Positions 1 to 9,245 of a DNA stretch of 64,000 nt are shown here, piece by piece. Source of the DNA: Okeania sp. SIO2B3 (lineage in GTDB: Bacteria > Cyanobacteriota > Cyanobacteriia > Cyanobacteriales > Microcoleaceae); NCBI RefSeq assembly GCF_010672525.1, contig NZ_JAAHGH010000023.1:1-64000 (forward strand), read 5' to 3'. Within the stretch, counting starts at the first letter, position 1. Each line of letters starts with the position of its first letter. The notes under the pieces were generated by a model. That model worked only from the letters and a program-made list of their open reading frames with translations, searched no databases and was not told where the DNA came from. Made by a program: the position numbers and the translations under genes.

Positions 1-50
1 CCCAGCTATCCCTTATAAGGAACTCCTGAAACCCTTGTAGGAGGGTGGGG

Positions 51-168
51 AGAGGGGGAGGAGGGGGAAGAGGGAGAAGAGGGGGAAGAGGGGGAAGAGG
101 GGGAAGAGGGGGAAGAGGGGGAAGAGGGGGAAGAGGGGGAAGAGGGGGAAGAGGGGGAAGAGGGGGGA
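51..168. repeat. 10-bp purine minisatellite
   Basis: About eleven near-perfect copies of the unit GAGGGGGAAG form a strand-asymmetric purine tract. Similar G/A or C/T tracts recur through the window. Confidence 0.9.
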
Positions 169-444
169 GTAAGAATTTTGTCTACAGTCCTCACTTATAG
201 TGTATTTTTCAATACAATTTTCTCCCGAAAAAGCCGCTTCCAGACTTACCCATAACTTGTCTTTTTTGTCTACGTTTTATCTTAAGAAAGATGTTTATAA
301 AGCATAGCCCCTCCCAGGAGGGGAACTAAGGAGACAGAATTTTAGAACAAAATCATAGCTGCCGCGATTGAGTAATCATGTATAGCAAGTATTTATACTT
401 AATTATTTACTCGGAATTTGATCGACGAAAAAAGTAAAAAAGTC

Positions 445-533
445 AGGACTTACGCAAAGACACTGTATATAGAGTCCAGTAACTATTGGACAATAGTTAT
501 GAGTACTATATATAGTATATCTGCGTAAGTTCT
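445..533. repeat. 89-bp MITE-like palindrome, copy 1
   Basis: The ends are inverted repeats (aggacttacgc and gcgtaagttct), and the centre is a palindrome around CTATTGGACAATAG. Two more copies, also exactly 89 bp, lie at 686-774 and 56430-56518. The constant length and inverted ends fit a non-autonomous mobile element. No transposase is present in the window. Confidence 0.8.
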
Positions 534-685
534 ATTGGTTTTTGTTGTGGCGATCACTATAGATATAGATAGTGTGAATCTATAGATTGATGTTTTTTCA
601 ACTATAGCGCCTGGGTTTTTAGATTTTAGATTAGTTTTTGTTGTGGCGATCGCTATAACTTGAATTTCATACTTTTGATCTAAAT

Positions 686-774
686 AGGATTTACGCAGAT
701 ACGCTATATATAGCGCTTAAAACTATTGTCCAATAGTCTTTATACTCTATAAATAGTGCCTTGACGTAAGTCCT
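686..774. repeat. 89-bp MITE-like palindrome, copy 2
   Basis: Same length and ends as the copy at 445-533 (aggatttacgc and acgtaagtcct). Its centre, CTATTGTCCAATAG, is almost identical to the copy at 56430-56518. Confidence 0.8.
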
Positions 775-1086
775 GATAAATTGTCCTGTTATTGGCGAAA
801 AATCTACGAAAAAGTAGCATTTAAAAGCCTTTCCTAACGAAATACTGCGCAAACAGGTGTCTAATATATGCACAAATTTTTCGGCTGATATAGCAATGAG
901 CGCTGGTATATTTACAAATTACAGGAAAGGCCAAATAGCTAAAAGTCTTGTATGATAGGCAATTTATTCCCCCAGATGAGCTGTTGCTTTCCGGAGCTGT
1001 TGCCTGCGCACAGCGCTATAACTGATAGCTGATGGCTAGTTAAGATAAGATTATATTGGTTAAAAAATGTTAATAAGCGTTAACTG

Positions 1087-2544
1087 ATGTTCATATCTTC
1101 TCAAGGCATAATCAAGCTCAAAGAATCTCTCAAACAGAGAGTATTTTTTGGCAATGAACCGACACCGGAACTCATGGCTATATTGCTTGTTTACTTCGTC
1201 CAAGGAATTTTAGGGTTGGGACGTCTTGCGGTCAGCTTCTTTCTCAAGGATGAATTGGCCATGAGTCCGGCTGAAGTATCGGCAATGTTTGGCGTTGTGG
1301 TCATACCGTGGATGATTAAGCCTGTTTTTGGGTTTATTTCTGACGGAGTGCCAATATTAGGTTATCGACGACGACCTTATATGATTTTTTCTGGGATACT
1401 GGGGGCATTTTCTTGGGTAGCATTGGCAAAGTGGGTACATACTCCATTAGCAGCTACAGGAGCGATCGCTCTGAGTTCTTTATCGGTGGCTATTAGTGAT
1501 GTAATTGTTGATTCTTTAGTTGTACAAAGAGTACAAAAAGAATCTGTTAGTAGTACGGGTTCTCTACAATCTTTATGTTGGATAGCTGCAGCATTAGGAG
1601 GACTAATAACTGCTTATTTGAGTGGTTATTTACTAGAGCATTTTAGCAATCAAACTGTATTTTTAATGACAGCTATTTTTCCTTTGATTGTTTCTGTTGT
1701 AGCCTGGTTAATTAATGAAGAAAAAGTTACTATTGGGATTAACTTTGACAATGTAAAACAGCAAATTAAACAGGTAAAAATAGCTGTTACTAAAAAATCA
1801 ATTTTATTACCAACTGCTTTCATTTTTCTTTGGCAAGCAACCCCTAATTCTGAGTCAGCTTTCTTTTTCTTTTCCACAAATGAATTAGGATTTCAACCAG
1901 AATTTTTAGGCAGGATACAGTTAGTAACAAGTGTTGCAGCTTTAATAGGTGTTTGGCTATTTCAACGCTTTTTTAAATCTGTTCCTTTTCGGCAAATTTT
2001 CGGATGGTCTACAGTTATTTCTGCTGTTTTAGGAATGACTACTTTACTGCTAGTTACTCATGCTAACCGCAGTATAGGTATCGATGACCATTGGTTTAGT
2101 TTAGGAGATAGTTTAGTGCTAACAGTAATGGGAAAAATTGCTTTCATGCCTGTATTAGTTTTAGCTGCCAGACTTTGCCCACCGGGAGTAGAAGCAACTC
2201 TATTTGCTTTATTAATGTCTATCTATAATTTAGCTCAATTAATTTCCCATGAAGGCGGCGCATTGTTAATGCACTGGCTCAAAGTTACAGAGACAAATTT
2301 TGATAATTTGTGGTTGTTAATAGTTATCACTAACCTATCTACCTTATTGCCATTATTTGTATTAAATTGGTTGCCCGCAGCTAATGCTCAAATGCAGGAA
2401 AATGAAAATATTAATTCTCTACCAGTATTAGAACCCGAACCTATCGGAACTGAAGTTGGCATCTCTAATTTTCTACCAGAATATTTACCAGAAATGGTGC
2501 CTAATACTGAAATTAGAAGTCATAATTCATCCGCCAAGAAATAA
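1087..2544 (+). CDS. Folate/biopterin-family MFS transporter
   Basis: A 485-residue polytopic membrane protein with about twelve hydrophobic segments. The N-terminal half carries the pattern typical of the folate-biopterin transporter (FBT/BT1) family: EPTPELMAILLVYFVQGILG, then a conserved FISDGVPILGYRRRPYM loop after the second membrane segment. Cyanobacterial and plastid members of this family move folates or related pterins across the membrane; the substrate here is inferred from family only. The hydrophilic C-terminal tail after about residue 440 is acidic and probably disordered. The gene stands alone on the plus strand with repeats on both sides. The ATG used has no obvious Shine-Dalgarno sequence, which is common in cyanobacteria. 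Confidence 0.85.
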   Translation: MFISSQGIIKLKESLKQRVFFGNEPTPELMAILLVYFVQGILGLGRLAVSFFLKDELAMSPAEVSAMFGVVVIPWMIKPVFGFISDGVPILGYRRRPYMIFSGILGAFSWVALAKWVHTPLAATGAIALSSLSVAISDVIVDSLVVQRVQKESVSSTGSLQSLCWIAAALGGLITAYLSGYLLEHFSNQTVFLMTAIFPLIVSVVAWLINEEKVTIGINFDNVKQQIKQVKIAVTKKSILLPTAFIFLWQATPNSESAFFFFSTNELGFQPEFLGRIQLVTSVAALIGVWLFQRFFKSVPFRQIFGWSTVISAVLGMTTLLLVTHANRSIGIDDHWFSLGDSLVLTVMGKIAFMPVLVLAARLCPPGVEATLFALLMSIYNLAQLISHEGGALLMHWLKVTETNFDNLWLLIVITNLSTLLPLFVLNWLPAANAQMQENENINSLPVLEPEPIGTEVGISNFLPEYLPEMVPNTEIRSHNSSAKK

Positions 2545-3019
2545 ATTTCTTGGCTCAAAGCGGAAGTCATCTTTAGATGACTAAAGAGGACTAAAGATAG
2601 CTAATTTATTATGGCTAATTAATGAGACTTGATATAATACAGGACCGACGCAGAGACTCTACTTATCAAAATAACATGGGTCTAAAACCCCGCCTTTTAA
2701 GGTGCAATATTTTTGGAGCGGGGCTTAAATCCCCTACTTCCCCTCCTGGGAGGGGTTAGGGGTGGGTTAGCTTCTGACTTCGTTAAGGGGAGGGCGAATA
2801 CCATTCGCCCCTACAAATTGTGTTTTCAAGGTGAATTTGCGTAAGTCCTGATAAAATCAATTATTCCACTCTTATTAATCTAATTCTTTCTCCCTTGTAA
2901 GGACCTTGCATGCAACTTCCCTACGACCTACTCCCTCTTTTCTGAATATTTCTATTCATTCCCTATTCCCTAAAAACATAAAATTTTGTACTTTCATCAA
3001 CTCAATAACTACTCTAATT
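2545..3019. other. Repeat-rich intergenic region
   Basis: It contains four fragments shared with other parts of the window. A 41-bp segment at 2595-2635 is identical to 12849-12889. A block at about 2677-2785 starting ggtctaaaaccccgcctttt matches about 26603-26710. There is a palindrome gggcgaataccattcgccc at 2792-2810, and an isolated end of the 89-bp MITE (tttgcgtaagtcctgat) at about 2835. A short perfect hairpin (gtcatctttagatgac) at 2566-2581 lies just after the transporter and has no T-tract. The leader of the carotenoid oxygenase occupies the end. Confidence 0.65.
2595..2635. repeat. 41-bp exact dispersed repeat
   Basis: The segment beginning agatagctaatttattatgg is identical to 12849-12889. 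Its last part also occurs inverted near 51947-51964 (atatcaagtctcattaat). Confidence 0.75.
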
Positions 3020-4486
3020 ATGACAAATTTACAAATAGAAAAATCTACATCTTATACCCGTGAAGATTGGAAAAAAGGATATGAATCTCAACCTAATGAA
3101 TATGATTATTGGATTGATGATATAGAAGGTGAAATACCAGCAGATTTGAATGGTACTTTTTTCCGCAACGGACCAGGTTTATTAGATATTAATGGTCAGG
3201 CGATCGCTCATCCTTTTGATGGGGATGGAATGGTTTGTTCTATTGGTTTTAAAAATGGTCGTGCCTACTTCCGAAATAGCTTTGTTAAAACTGAAGGTTA
3301 TGTGGCAGAAAAAGCAGCAGGAAAAATTCTCTATCGAGGTTTTGGTGCTCAAAAACCAGGCGGTTGGTTAGCGAATATTTTCGATGTAAACGTTAAAAAT
3401 TGTGCTAATACTGGTATTCTTTATTGGGGTAATAAACTTTTGGCATTGTGGGAACCAGGGCAACCTCATCATTTAAATCCCCAGAATTTAGAAACTATTA
3501 ACCTTAGCGATTTAGATGGAGTTTTACAACCAGGTCAAGCTTTTTCTGCTCACCCCAGAATTGATAAAGGAAAGGATGGGAAAGGAGATGTTTTAGTTAA
3601 TTTTTCTGTCAAACCAGGTTTGTCAACTACCATCACTATTTTTGAACTTAATAGTCAGGGAAAATTACTCAAACGCTACTCTAATTCTATTCCTGGTTTT
3701 GCCTTTTTACACGATATGGCAATTACACCAAATTACTGTATCTTTTTCCAAAATCCTCTTACTTTTAATCCTTTTCCTTTCTTCCTGGGATTGCAAAGTG
3801 CAGGTCAATGTTTGGAATTTTCACCTAATAAATCAACACAGGTTATTTTAATTCCTCGTGATGGTAGTAAAGCTATGAAAATTTTGGAAACGAAACCTTG
3901 TTTTATATTTCATCATGCTAATGCTTGGGAAAAGAATGGGGAAATTTATGTAGATTCTATTTGTTATGAATCTTTCCCAAAAGTTGACATGGGTGATGAT
4001 TTTCGTGAATTAGATTTTGACTCAATTCCAGCAAGTCAATTATGGCGATTTAAGATTAATTTGTCAGAGAATAATGTAGAACATAAATTGCTTGAAAGTC
4101 GTTGTTGTGACTTTCCGAATCTAAATCCGAATAATGTGGGAAAAGCTTATCGATATTTGTTTATTGGAGTAGCAGAACAACCAAGTGGAAATGCTCCTTT
4201 ACAAGCAATATTAAAGATTGATTGGCAAACAGGAGAACGTCAAATTTTTAGTGTTGCACCACGAGGTTTTGCGGGTGAACCTTTATTTGTTCCTTTTCCG
4301 AATGGGGTGAATGAAGATGATGGTTGGTTATTGATGTTGATGTATGATGCGGCGGAACATAGGTCAGATGTTGTGATTTTGGATGCTAGAGATTTGAGTA
4401 AGAAACCTGTGGCGAGGTTGCATTTAAAGCATCATATTCCTTATGGTTTACATGGGAGTTTTACACCTCATTATTTTGGGGAGTAA
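3020..4486 (+). CDS. Carotenoid cleavage oxygenase
   Basis: A 488-residue member of the carotenoid oxygenase (RPE65/CCD) family: non-haem iron enzymes that split a polyene C=C bond of carotenoids or apocarotenoids to give aldehydes or ketones. The four iron-binding histidines are visible at about H178 (SAHPR), H231 (FLHDM), H298 or H299 (FHHANA) and H478 (GLHGSF). Their spacing is close to that of the Synechocystis apocarotenoid oxygenase, and the length fits as well. The N-terminal signature FFRNGPGL is also present. The frame is open back to a TTG at 2906, but those 38 extra residues look unlike the family, so I start at the ATG at 3020 (MTNLQIEK). The gene is monocistronic. The exact substrate cannot be told from sequence. 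Confidence 0.93.
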   Translation: MTNLQIEKSTSYTREDWKKGYESQPNEYDYWIDDIEGEIPADLNGTFFRNGPGLLDINGQAIAHPFDGDGMVCSIGFKNGRAYFRNSFVKTEGYVAEKAAGKILYRGFGAQKPGGWLANIFDVNVKNCANTGILYWGNKLLALWEPGQPHHLNPQNLETINLSDLDGVLQPGQAFSAHPRIDKGKDGKGDVLVNFSVKPGLSTTITIFELNSQGKLLKRYSNSIPGFAFLHDMAITPNYCIFFQNPLTFNPFPFFLGLQSAGQCLEFSPNKSTQVILIPRDGSKAMKILETKPCFIFHHANAWEKNGEIYVDSICYESFPKVDMGDDFRELDFDSIPASQLWRFKINLSENNVEHKLLESRCCDFPNLNPNNVGKAYRYLFIGVAEQPSGNAPLQAILKIDWQTGERQIFSVAPRGFAGEPLFVPFPNGVNEDDGWLLMLMYDAAEHRSDVVILDARDLSKKPVARLHLKHHIPYGLHGSFTPHYFGE

Positions 4487-4634
4487 GTGTTAGGTTTTAG
4501 GTGATAGGTGGTAGGTGTTAGGTAAAAGAAAAGAATACACCAAAAATTATTTTTTCTTTGTAGATTTAATACTCCACTATCTACACAATATCTGGTTGAA
4601 GATTGGGTCTAGTTATTACAATTAGACTTTATCT

Positions 4635-5408
4635 TTAGCTAAGTGGACGCATTAATTCCTTGAGCAATGGTCGATTTCCTTCAAAAACATTTAAGTACAT
4701 TGAATTACCACCTTCATCCCAGAAAACAGAGTAAGTATATTGACCATTCTTCCAGGTAATCTTTCGCTTTCTTAAATCTTGCTTTCCATGCTTCAAGAAA
4801 ATGCAGTTGTTTGTAGCGTCACAGCCATAGTAAGTTTTTCCATTTTGAGCATCCGATCCTAATTTGATTTTAAAGTTGCCTGCGCGATAAGTTTTATCAA
4901 AGATAACTTTGTCAAATATTTCTTGTTTTGTTCTTTGATTAACCGTATTAGTTCTTGACTTATATGTAGGTCTTACATAATTATTACGAGTATTATTTGA
5001 CCTACCTCTAGGTTGAGTAAAAGTTGGTGCTGGTCTCCTAGATGAATAAGTATTTCGTCTACGATTTGAACTATTATTAGAACAATAGCTGAACATCACC
5101 AATATTACAAATAAAGCCATAAAACCTATCCAGAGACGGTTATACCAGTAAATCCCACTTTTTAATAGTCTAGAAATTGCTTTTAAGTAATCATCTGAAT
5201 CTGATTTATTCCAACTATCTAAAACAAATTCCATGTCAGTTTTGGATAGTTTCTGCTGTCTCAAAACTTCGGGTAATAAACTGCGAACTATAGGTTGATA
5301 GTTTGTTCCTTGACTTTCTTCATCAAAAAAAGCAACCCAAAATACTACAATTGGAATATATAGATTATTTAACCACTCTTGTGGCTGTTTTTTTTCCTGT
5401 ACTCTCAT
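4635..5408 (-). CDS. Single-pass membrane protein of STAND-like cassette 1
   Basis: 257 residues. The N-terminal region (about 1-88) contains a helical segment LPEVLRQQKLSKTDMEFVLD, followed by one transmembrane helix (about 91-109), an Arg/Ser/Asn-rich linker and a compact, probably beta-rich C-terminal domain (about 170-257) with two nearby cysteines (YGCDATNNC). The N-terminal segment, its spacing to the helix and the helix itself match the 666-residue protein at 35586-37586 (LPEALQQRKYNKRTLKFVLS), while the C-terminal domains differ. The gene lies 15 bp downstream of the large STAND-like gene on the same strand, so the two are probably cotranscribed. I infer a cytoplasmic N-terminal domain that couples to the STAND-like partner and an exported output or sensing domain. 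No known family was recognised. Confidence 0.8.
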   Translation of the reverse strand: MRVQEKKQPQEWLNNLYIPIVVFWVAFFDEESQGTNYQPIVRSLLPEVLRQQKLSKTDMEFVLDSWNKSDSDDYLKAISRLLKSGIYWYNRLWIGFMALFVILVMFSYCSNNSSNRRRNTYSSRRPAPTFTQPRGRSNNTRNNYVRPTYKSRTNTVNQRTKQEIFDKVIFDKTYRAGNFKIKLGSDAQNGKTYYGCDATNNCIFLKHGKQDLRKRKITWKNGQYTYSVFWDEGGNSMYLNVFEGNRPLLKELMRPLS

Positions 5409-5423
5409 AGTTTTTTACCATCT

Positions 5424-7916
5424 TTATAGATATTGGACTTCTTTTCTAGCAGCTTTAGCAAAAGCAACTAAAGCCTGTATTGCAATACGTTGAATTATTG
5501 GTTTACTCTGAACCAGAATCCAGGCATTCATAGATTTTTCAATTTTAGTTGGATGTCTAGATATTTCCTTTTCAATATCTTTATCCTCAACCTCTCCTCT
5601 TTCTCGTATTTCTCGTACAAAATTACCAAATTGTGTAAGATACATATCAGTTAACTTATTAACTAATTTTTTCTGTTCTTCAGAATTGAAAGTCGAGATT
5701 ATCTCCTGTAATTCTGATTGAACCTCATCGAAATATTTTTCTGTCAAACAATAAATTGTATCAATTACACCTTTACGCACAACGAGATATTTTTCATACT
5801 CAAAACTTTCCTCCGAACGCAGTAAATTGAAAACTTCTTTTAACCGCTTCAACGCATCATTAACTAAGATAGGAGGTTCCTCATCATACTTAATTTTTCC
5901 GTAGGTTAGTACAACAGTTTGAAGCAAAGTATAATGATTAGTATCTTCCTCAGTATTTTGTTTTCTTACATTTTTTCTAACTTCACTATACCAACTATCA
6001 AGTATGTCTTTAACCTCCAAACGATTCTCTGGATAGTTGTAAGCATGGGCTAAACTTCTAGCAATTCCATCATTTAGACTTAAGCTACCCCGCCAATCCA
6101 AAAATTCTCTGTGCTTTTGTGTTATTTTTTTGAGCAGAAGCTGCATTTTTTCTTCTTTTAAATGCAAAGGCACTACCCAAAACATTGTATGATAACCAAA
6201 GTAATAATGAACCAAACGAAGTCTACTTTCTGATAATTCTTCAAGCCATTTATAGAAATCATCGGAAAGATTTTTACCTTCATAATATTCATAAATTACG
6301 TTACCAATAGTAACAGCTACAGTCGCTCCAATATAATCGTGTAAGTCTAGCTCTTTTCTGACATAATACAATTCCTCTTTATTCTGATACTTTTCTGATA
6401 ACCCTATAATATTCTTTAAAGTCTTTTGTGTTTCTTGAACAACTTTACCTTTAATCTGGTCTACTTTATTTTTATTTTGCTGTTTTTCAGTTTCTTTCTG
6501 TTTAGATTCATCCTGACTTTCAATATTATCTCCCTCTCCTATTTTTTCATTAATCTGTTGACTTTGTTGAGCGTATTCTTTTTGTAAAGCAGTACCATAA
6601 AAGGACTGCAAAATTCTAAATAATTTCTCATTTTGATTTCCATCAGATTTCTTAGGGTTATACCAGCTAGCAATAATATTTGCGGCCACAGCTCGCACCT
6701 CTAAGTTTTTATCTGTAGCTAACTGTAACAAAGAACTATATACTGCATTAATAGAAATTAAACCTATACTGCTGAAAGTATTAGTAATTGCACTACGCAG
6801 TTTCTCACGTCGTATTGGATCGCCATATAAATCCCATTCTCCTGGAAGATAATTATTTTTTTCTGACGCAGACTCTTTAACAATATCAACTAATACCTCT
6901 AAAGCATTAATAATTTGCCTACGGTGAGTCTCCCACGCTATTTCAAAAAGTTTGTCACGATTTCCCAGAGATAGAATGTTTATTGAACGAATATCTGTTT
7001 TATAAGATTTCGTTTCGACAACTTTAAAACTATTAGAAACTCCTTCATATAAGTCATCATTTTCTTGAAAATCGAAGTAATTATCTCTAAGTTCCTCTAA
7101 GTCAGAATAATCAAGAGCTGCGAGAGATGGGTTTCGTTTCTGCCAAGCTTCCGTAAATACTTTTTCTAAGGCCGTAAATAGCTGGTCTTCAAACATACCG
7201 TTGAACAAGCTGATTCCCAATGCTAAAAGTTGTTGTCGGGGATCATCTTTTAAAATGTTTTGGAATAAGTTTCTAATAAATTTTTCGTCATTTTTTGAAT
7301 CGCTGATTAGAGCATTAATATCTACATCTGTTTGTGGAGTTTCTGATTCTTTTGATTTTCTAGCAAATAGTTTTACAAACTGAAAAATATTGCCTAAAGT
7401 ACCTAAATTATCCGCAATTGATTTAAGTGTTTGAGCATCATTTTTTAAGTATTCATTTATTTCTACTTTGAGATTTTCTTCGACGAGTTTCTTTTCAAGC
7501 TCATTGGCTAAAAAATTATTACCATAAATATCTTGAGGATTTATATCCGTTGGAAAAAAAGTGTTTTTGGCATTTTCACCTAGATGCCAACTAGAGAAAC
7601 TTCTATCTGTGCTAAATAAAACCCAATGTGGGAGTAATTTAGCAATTTCGTAAATATGTTGTAAACTACTATTAATGTTTTGAGGTTCAATATCAGTAAA
7701 AACAAAAATAGTAGGATGTTTTGTATTTCTGAGTTCTAGTTCTAAATCAATAATTTGTTGACTTGAACTACGTCTCCAAACTTTAATAGATATATCAACT
7801 TGAGCATTAGTTTGATCGGAATCAGTTTTTTGAGAATCAATTTTTTTAGCAATGCAATAAGCAAGCTGTAAAAGTAATTCATTTTTATTAATTCCTCCCA
7901 GTTCACCTCCTAACAC
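5424..7916 (-). CDS. Degenerate STAND-like (iSTAND-type) protein, cassette 1
   Basis: 830 residues from a GTG, but coding signal continues about 47 codons upstream (see 7917-8057). It is a paralogue of the 1009-residue protein at 32563-35592, with matching blocks such as FEDQLFTALE, RRQIINALEVL, LVHYYFGYHTMF and TVVLTYGKI. The first 110 residues look like a decayed P-loop NTPase core: a Walker-A-like GGELGGINKN without the Ser/Thr, a Walker-B-like FVFTDIEP, and a sensor-like WVLFSTDRSFSSW. The rest is mostly alpha-helical, with a charged Gln/Lys/Glu linker (roughly 450-500). Such inactive STAND modules are known from cyanobacterial conflict systems (iSTAND). Unlike the second cassette, no nucleosidase gene lies upstream. 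The missing start codon means it may be a recent pseudogene. Confidence 0.75.
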   Translation of the reverse strand: MLGGELGGINKNELLLQLAYCIAKKIDSQKTDSDQTNAQVDISIKVWRRSSSQQIIDLELELRNTKHPTIFVFTDIEPQNINSSLQHIYEIAKLLPHWVLFSTDRSFSSWHLGENAKNTFFPTDINPQDIYGNNFLANELEKKLVEENLKVEINEYLKNDAQTLKSIADNLGTLGNIFQFVKLFARKSKESETPQTDVDINALISDSKNDEKFIRNLFQNILKDDPRQQLLALGISLFNGMFEDQLFTALEKVFTEAWQKRNPSLAALDYSDLEELRDNYFDFQENDDLYEGVSNSFKVVETKSYKTDIRSINILSLGNRDKLFEIAWETHRRQIINALEVLVDIVKESASEKNNYLPGEWDLYGDPIRREKLRSAITNTFSSIGLISINAVYSSLLQLATDKNLEVRAVAANIIASWYNPKKSDGNQNEKLFRILQSFYGTALQKEYAQQSQQINEKIGEGDNIESQDESKQKETEKQQNKNKVDQIKGKVVQETQKTLKNIIGLSEKYQNKEELYYVRKELDLHDYIGATVAVTIGNVIYEYYEGKNLSDDFYKWLEELSESRLRLVHYYFGYHTMFWVVPLHLKEEKMQLLLKKITQKHREFLDWRGSLSLNDGIARSLAHAYNYPENRLEVKDILDSWYSEVRKNVRKQNTEEDTNHYTLLQTVVLTYGKIKYDEEPPILVNDALKRLKEVFNLLRSEESFEYEKYLVVRKGVIDTIYCLTEKYFDEVQSELQEIISTFNSEEQKKLVNKLTDMYLTQFGNFVREIRERGEVEDKDIEKEISRHPTKIEKSMNAWILVQSKPIIQRIAIQALVAFAKAARKEVQYL

Positions 7917-8093
7917 TAATATTTTCTCTTCTGTTAGTTCAAGGAAGTCTGGTTTAATTTCTGGTAATTCTTCAACCTGGGATTCTAAATATTCAAAACT
8001 TATCTCATTAAAATGGGTTTCTCCAACGTTCTGAAAAACATCATGTTCAAACTGTACTATTGTCCATAGTATAGCCCTTCCATTGAATTGAAG
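7917..8093 (-). other. Start-less in-frame extension of the cassette 1 STAND-like gene
   Basis: The frame of the gene at 5424-7916 stays open upstream to a TAA at 8094-8096. Residues encoded at about 8057-7917 (VQFEHDVFQNVGETHFNEIS, then a Glu-rich stretch to KILVLGG) align with the start of the 1009-residue paralogue (YQFNKDVKSQVIGD ... EERLLVLGG). This stretch has no ATG, GTG or TTG in frame. A sequence resembling the core of the 89-bp repeat (actatggacaatagta) sits at the break. Either the 5' end was lost or an unusual start is used. Confidence 0.65.
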
Positions 8094-8606
8094 TTATGCA
8101 CCCTACCTCTATGAATATCCAGTTTAGCTTAACAAAATGAATTTTGTCAAAATTAATTGTATTTCTGTTGCTGTTTATTGGAGTAGTAATTAAAAACTAA
8201 AAATAAATATTTAATTGTTAATTATAAAATTCAACCGTATCACTTTTCGATTTAGTGCAGTAGATATTAGGCAGAAAATATGGAAAATTAAAATACTCAA
8301 TATCAACCAGGTATAAACTGTTTTTTCAGTCTAGCGATCGCTCTACTATTTCTCAGAAACTAATATTAAGCAGCAAAGGTAAATTGAGTTGAAAAATACA
8401 GCAATATTCTGTCCGGTTATACAAAAGATTGATATGAGTTTTTGTTGGGTTCGCTCTCGCTTAACCCAACCTACAAATTACTCAGAAACTAATATTAAGT
8501 AGCAAGGGTAAATTGAGTTGAAAAATATCGCAATATTCTGTCCGGTTATACAAAAGATTGATATGAGTTTTTGTTGGGTTCGCTCTCGCTTAACCCAACC
8601 TACAAA
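8094..8606. other. AT-rich intergenic region with tandem repeat
   Basis: AT-rich sequence containing most of a 2 x 129-bp direct repeat (8352-8609). There is no open frame with coding character. It presumably includes the lost 5' region of the STAND-like gene. Confidence 0.6.
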
Positions 8607-8609
8607 TTA
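8352..8609. repeat. Tandem duplication, 2 x 129 bp
   Basis: Copy 1 (8352-8480) and copy 2 (8481-8609) are nearly identical, starting ctcagaaactaatattaag and ending cccaacctacaaatta. Each contains the short inverted motif gttgggtt...aacccaac that recurs elsewhere in the window. The second copy runs into the end of the broken antitoxin gene. Confidence 0.9.
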
Positions 8610-8834
8610 CTTATCATAATCCATTGCTTGCCCCTTTTATTGAGAAATTTGTTGTTTAGCAAGTCTGGCTACTTCTACTAATTTATTTTGTGTTCTCTGA
8701 AAAGATTTATCCCACTGTAATTCATCTTCTAAATCAGCAATATATTCCCGTAAATGCTCAATAATTTGCTCCTGTTGTGCATCAGAAAGAGATTCTCAAA
8801 TTTTAACAACCGTTGCTATATTTTCCCGTGACAT
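8607..8834 (-). pseudogene. Broken antitoxin-like gene
   Basis: Conceptual translation from the ATG at 8834 gives MSRENIATVVKI, then an in-frame TGA, then ESLSDAQQEQIIEHLREYIA and a charged helix ending KQQISQ, a TAA, and a last piece GQAMDYDK. The arrangement resembles small cyanobacterial antitoxins of RelE-type toxin pairs, which commonly end MDYDKL. Two internal stops break it, and no toxin gene is present next to it, so it is a relic. The family assignment is from memory of the pattern and is tentative. Confidence 0.55.
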
Positions 8835-8891
8835 TTTTGCTTTAAGTGGTACAACTGAAATAAATATAGTTGAATCATACTAATTATTAAT

Positions 8892-9245
8892 ATGAATTAC
8901 GAAACTGCCCGTCAATTTCTCATCGATCAAGGAACAGCTTTAGAAACTAAAATTAATCCAGATGCTTTCCTCATGCGTCTCGAACAAGGTAAACCTCCTA
9001 TTCCCGGCCAAGCAACTAATATTTTGTTAGCTCTAAAAATCTCTTTTGAAATGTTACAAGGAGACCCCCTTCTAGACCGAGAATTGGTTGCCGGATTATA
9101 TTTATTAGCAATGGAAAGCCTGAAATTATTTGAAGCTGGTAGACGAAAAGGAGTAATGTGGCCGCCACTTTTAAAAGAAGATATTGAACGAATTTCAATT
9201 GCGGTGAAAAATATCTTTTCTGGAGTTTGGCCTCAAGGTAATTGA
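8892..9245 (+). CDS. Conserved cyanobacterial hypothetical protein
   Basis: 117 residues, mostly alpha-helical, with conserved-looking segments NPDAFLMRLEQGKPPIPGQA, LDRELVAGLYLLAMES and GVMWPPLLKEDIERI. No membrane segment or signal peptide. The length and even composition suggest an intact small protein. I believe close relatives exist across cyanobacteria, but I do not know a function and assign none. It is divergent from the antitoxin relic and followed directly by a purine minisatellite. Confidence 0.75.
   Translation: MNYETARQFLIDQGTALETKINPDAFLMRLEQGKPPIPGQATNILLALKISFEMLQGDPLLDRELVAGLYLLAMESLKLFEAGRRKGVMWPPLLKEDIERISIAVKNIFSGVWPQGN

Larger units (their letters stand above)
1..1086. 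other. Gene-free repeat-rich stretch
   Basis: I see no credible gene here. It holds a G/A minisatellite (about 51-168), two copies of an 89-bp MITE-like palindrome (445-533 and 686-774), and a short sequence (ttttgttgtggcgatc) that occurs near 540 and again near 634. The only open frames are an artefact of the minisatellite (a Ser/Pro repeat) and one lying across the second palindrome. The end of the stretch contains the upstream region of the transporter at 1087, where no clear promoter or ribosome binding site stands out. Confidence 0.7.

Noticed and set aside
6-194. Open frame encoding a Ser-Ser-Pro repeat
   Set aside because: It is a translation of the gggggaagag minisatellite, with no start context and no family similarity.
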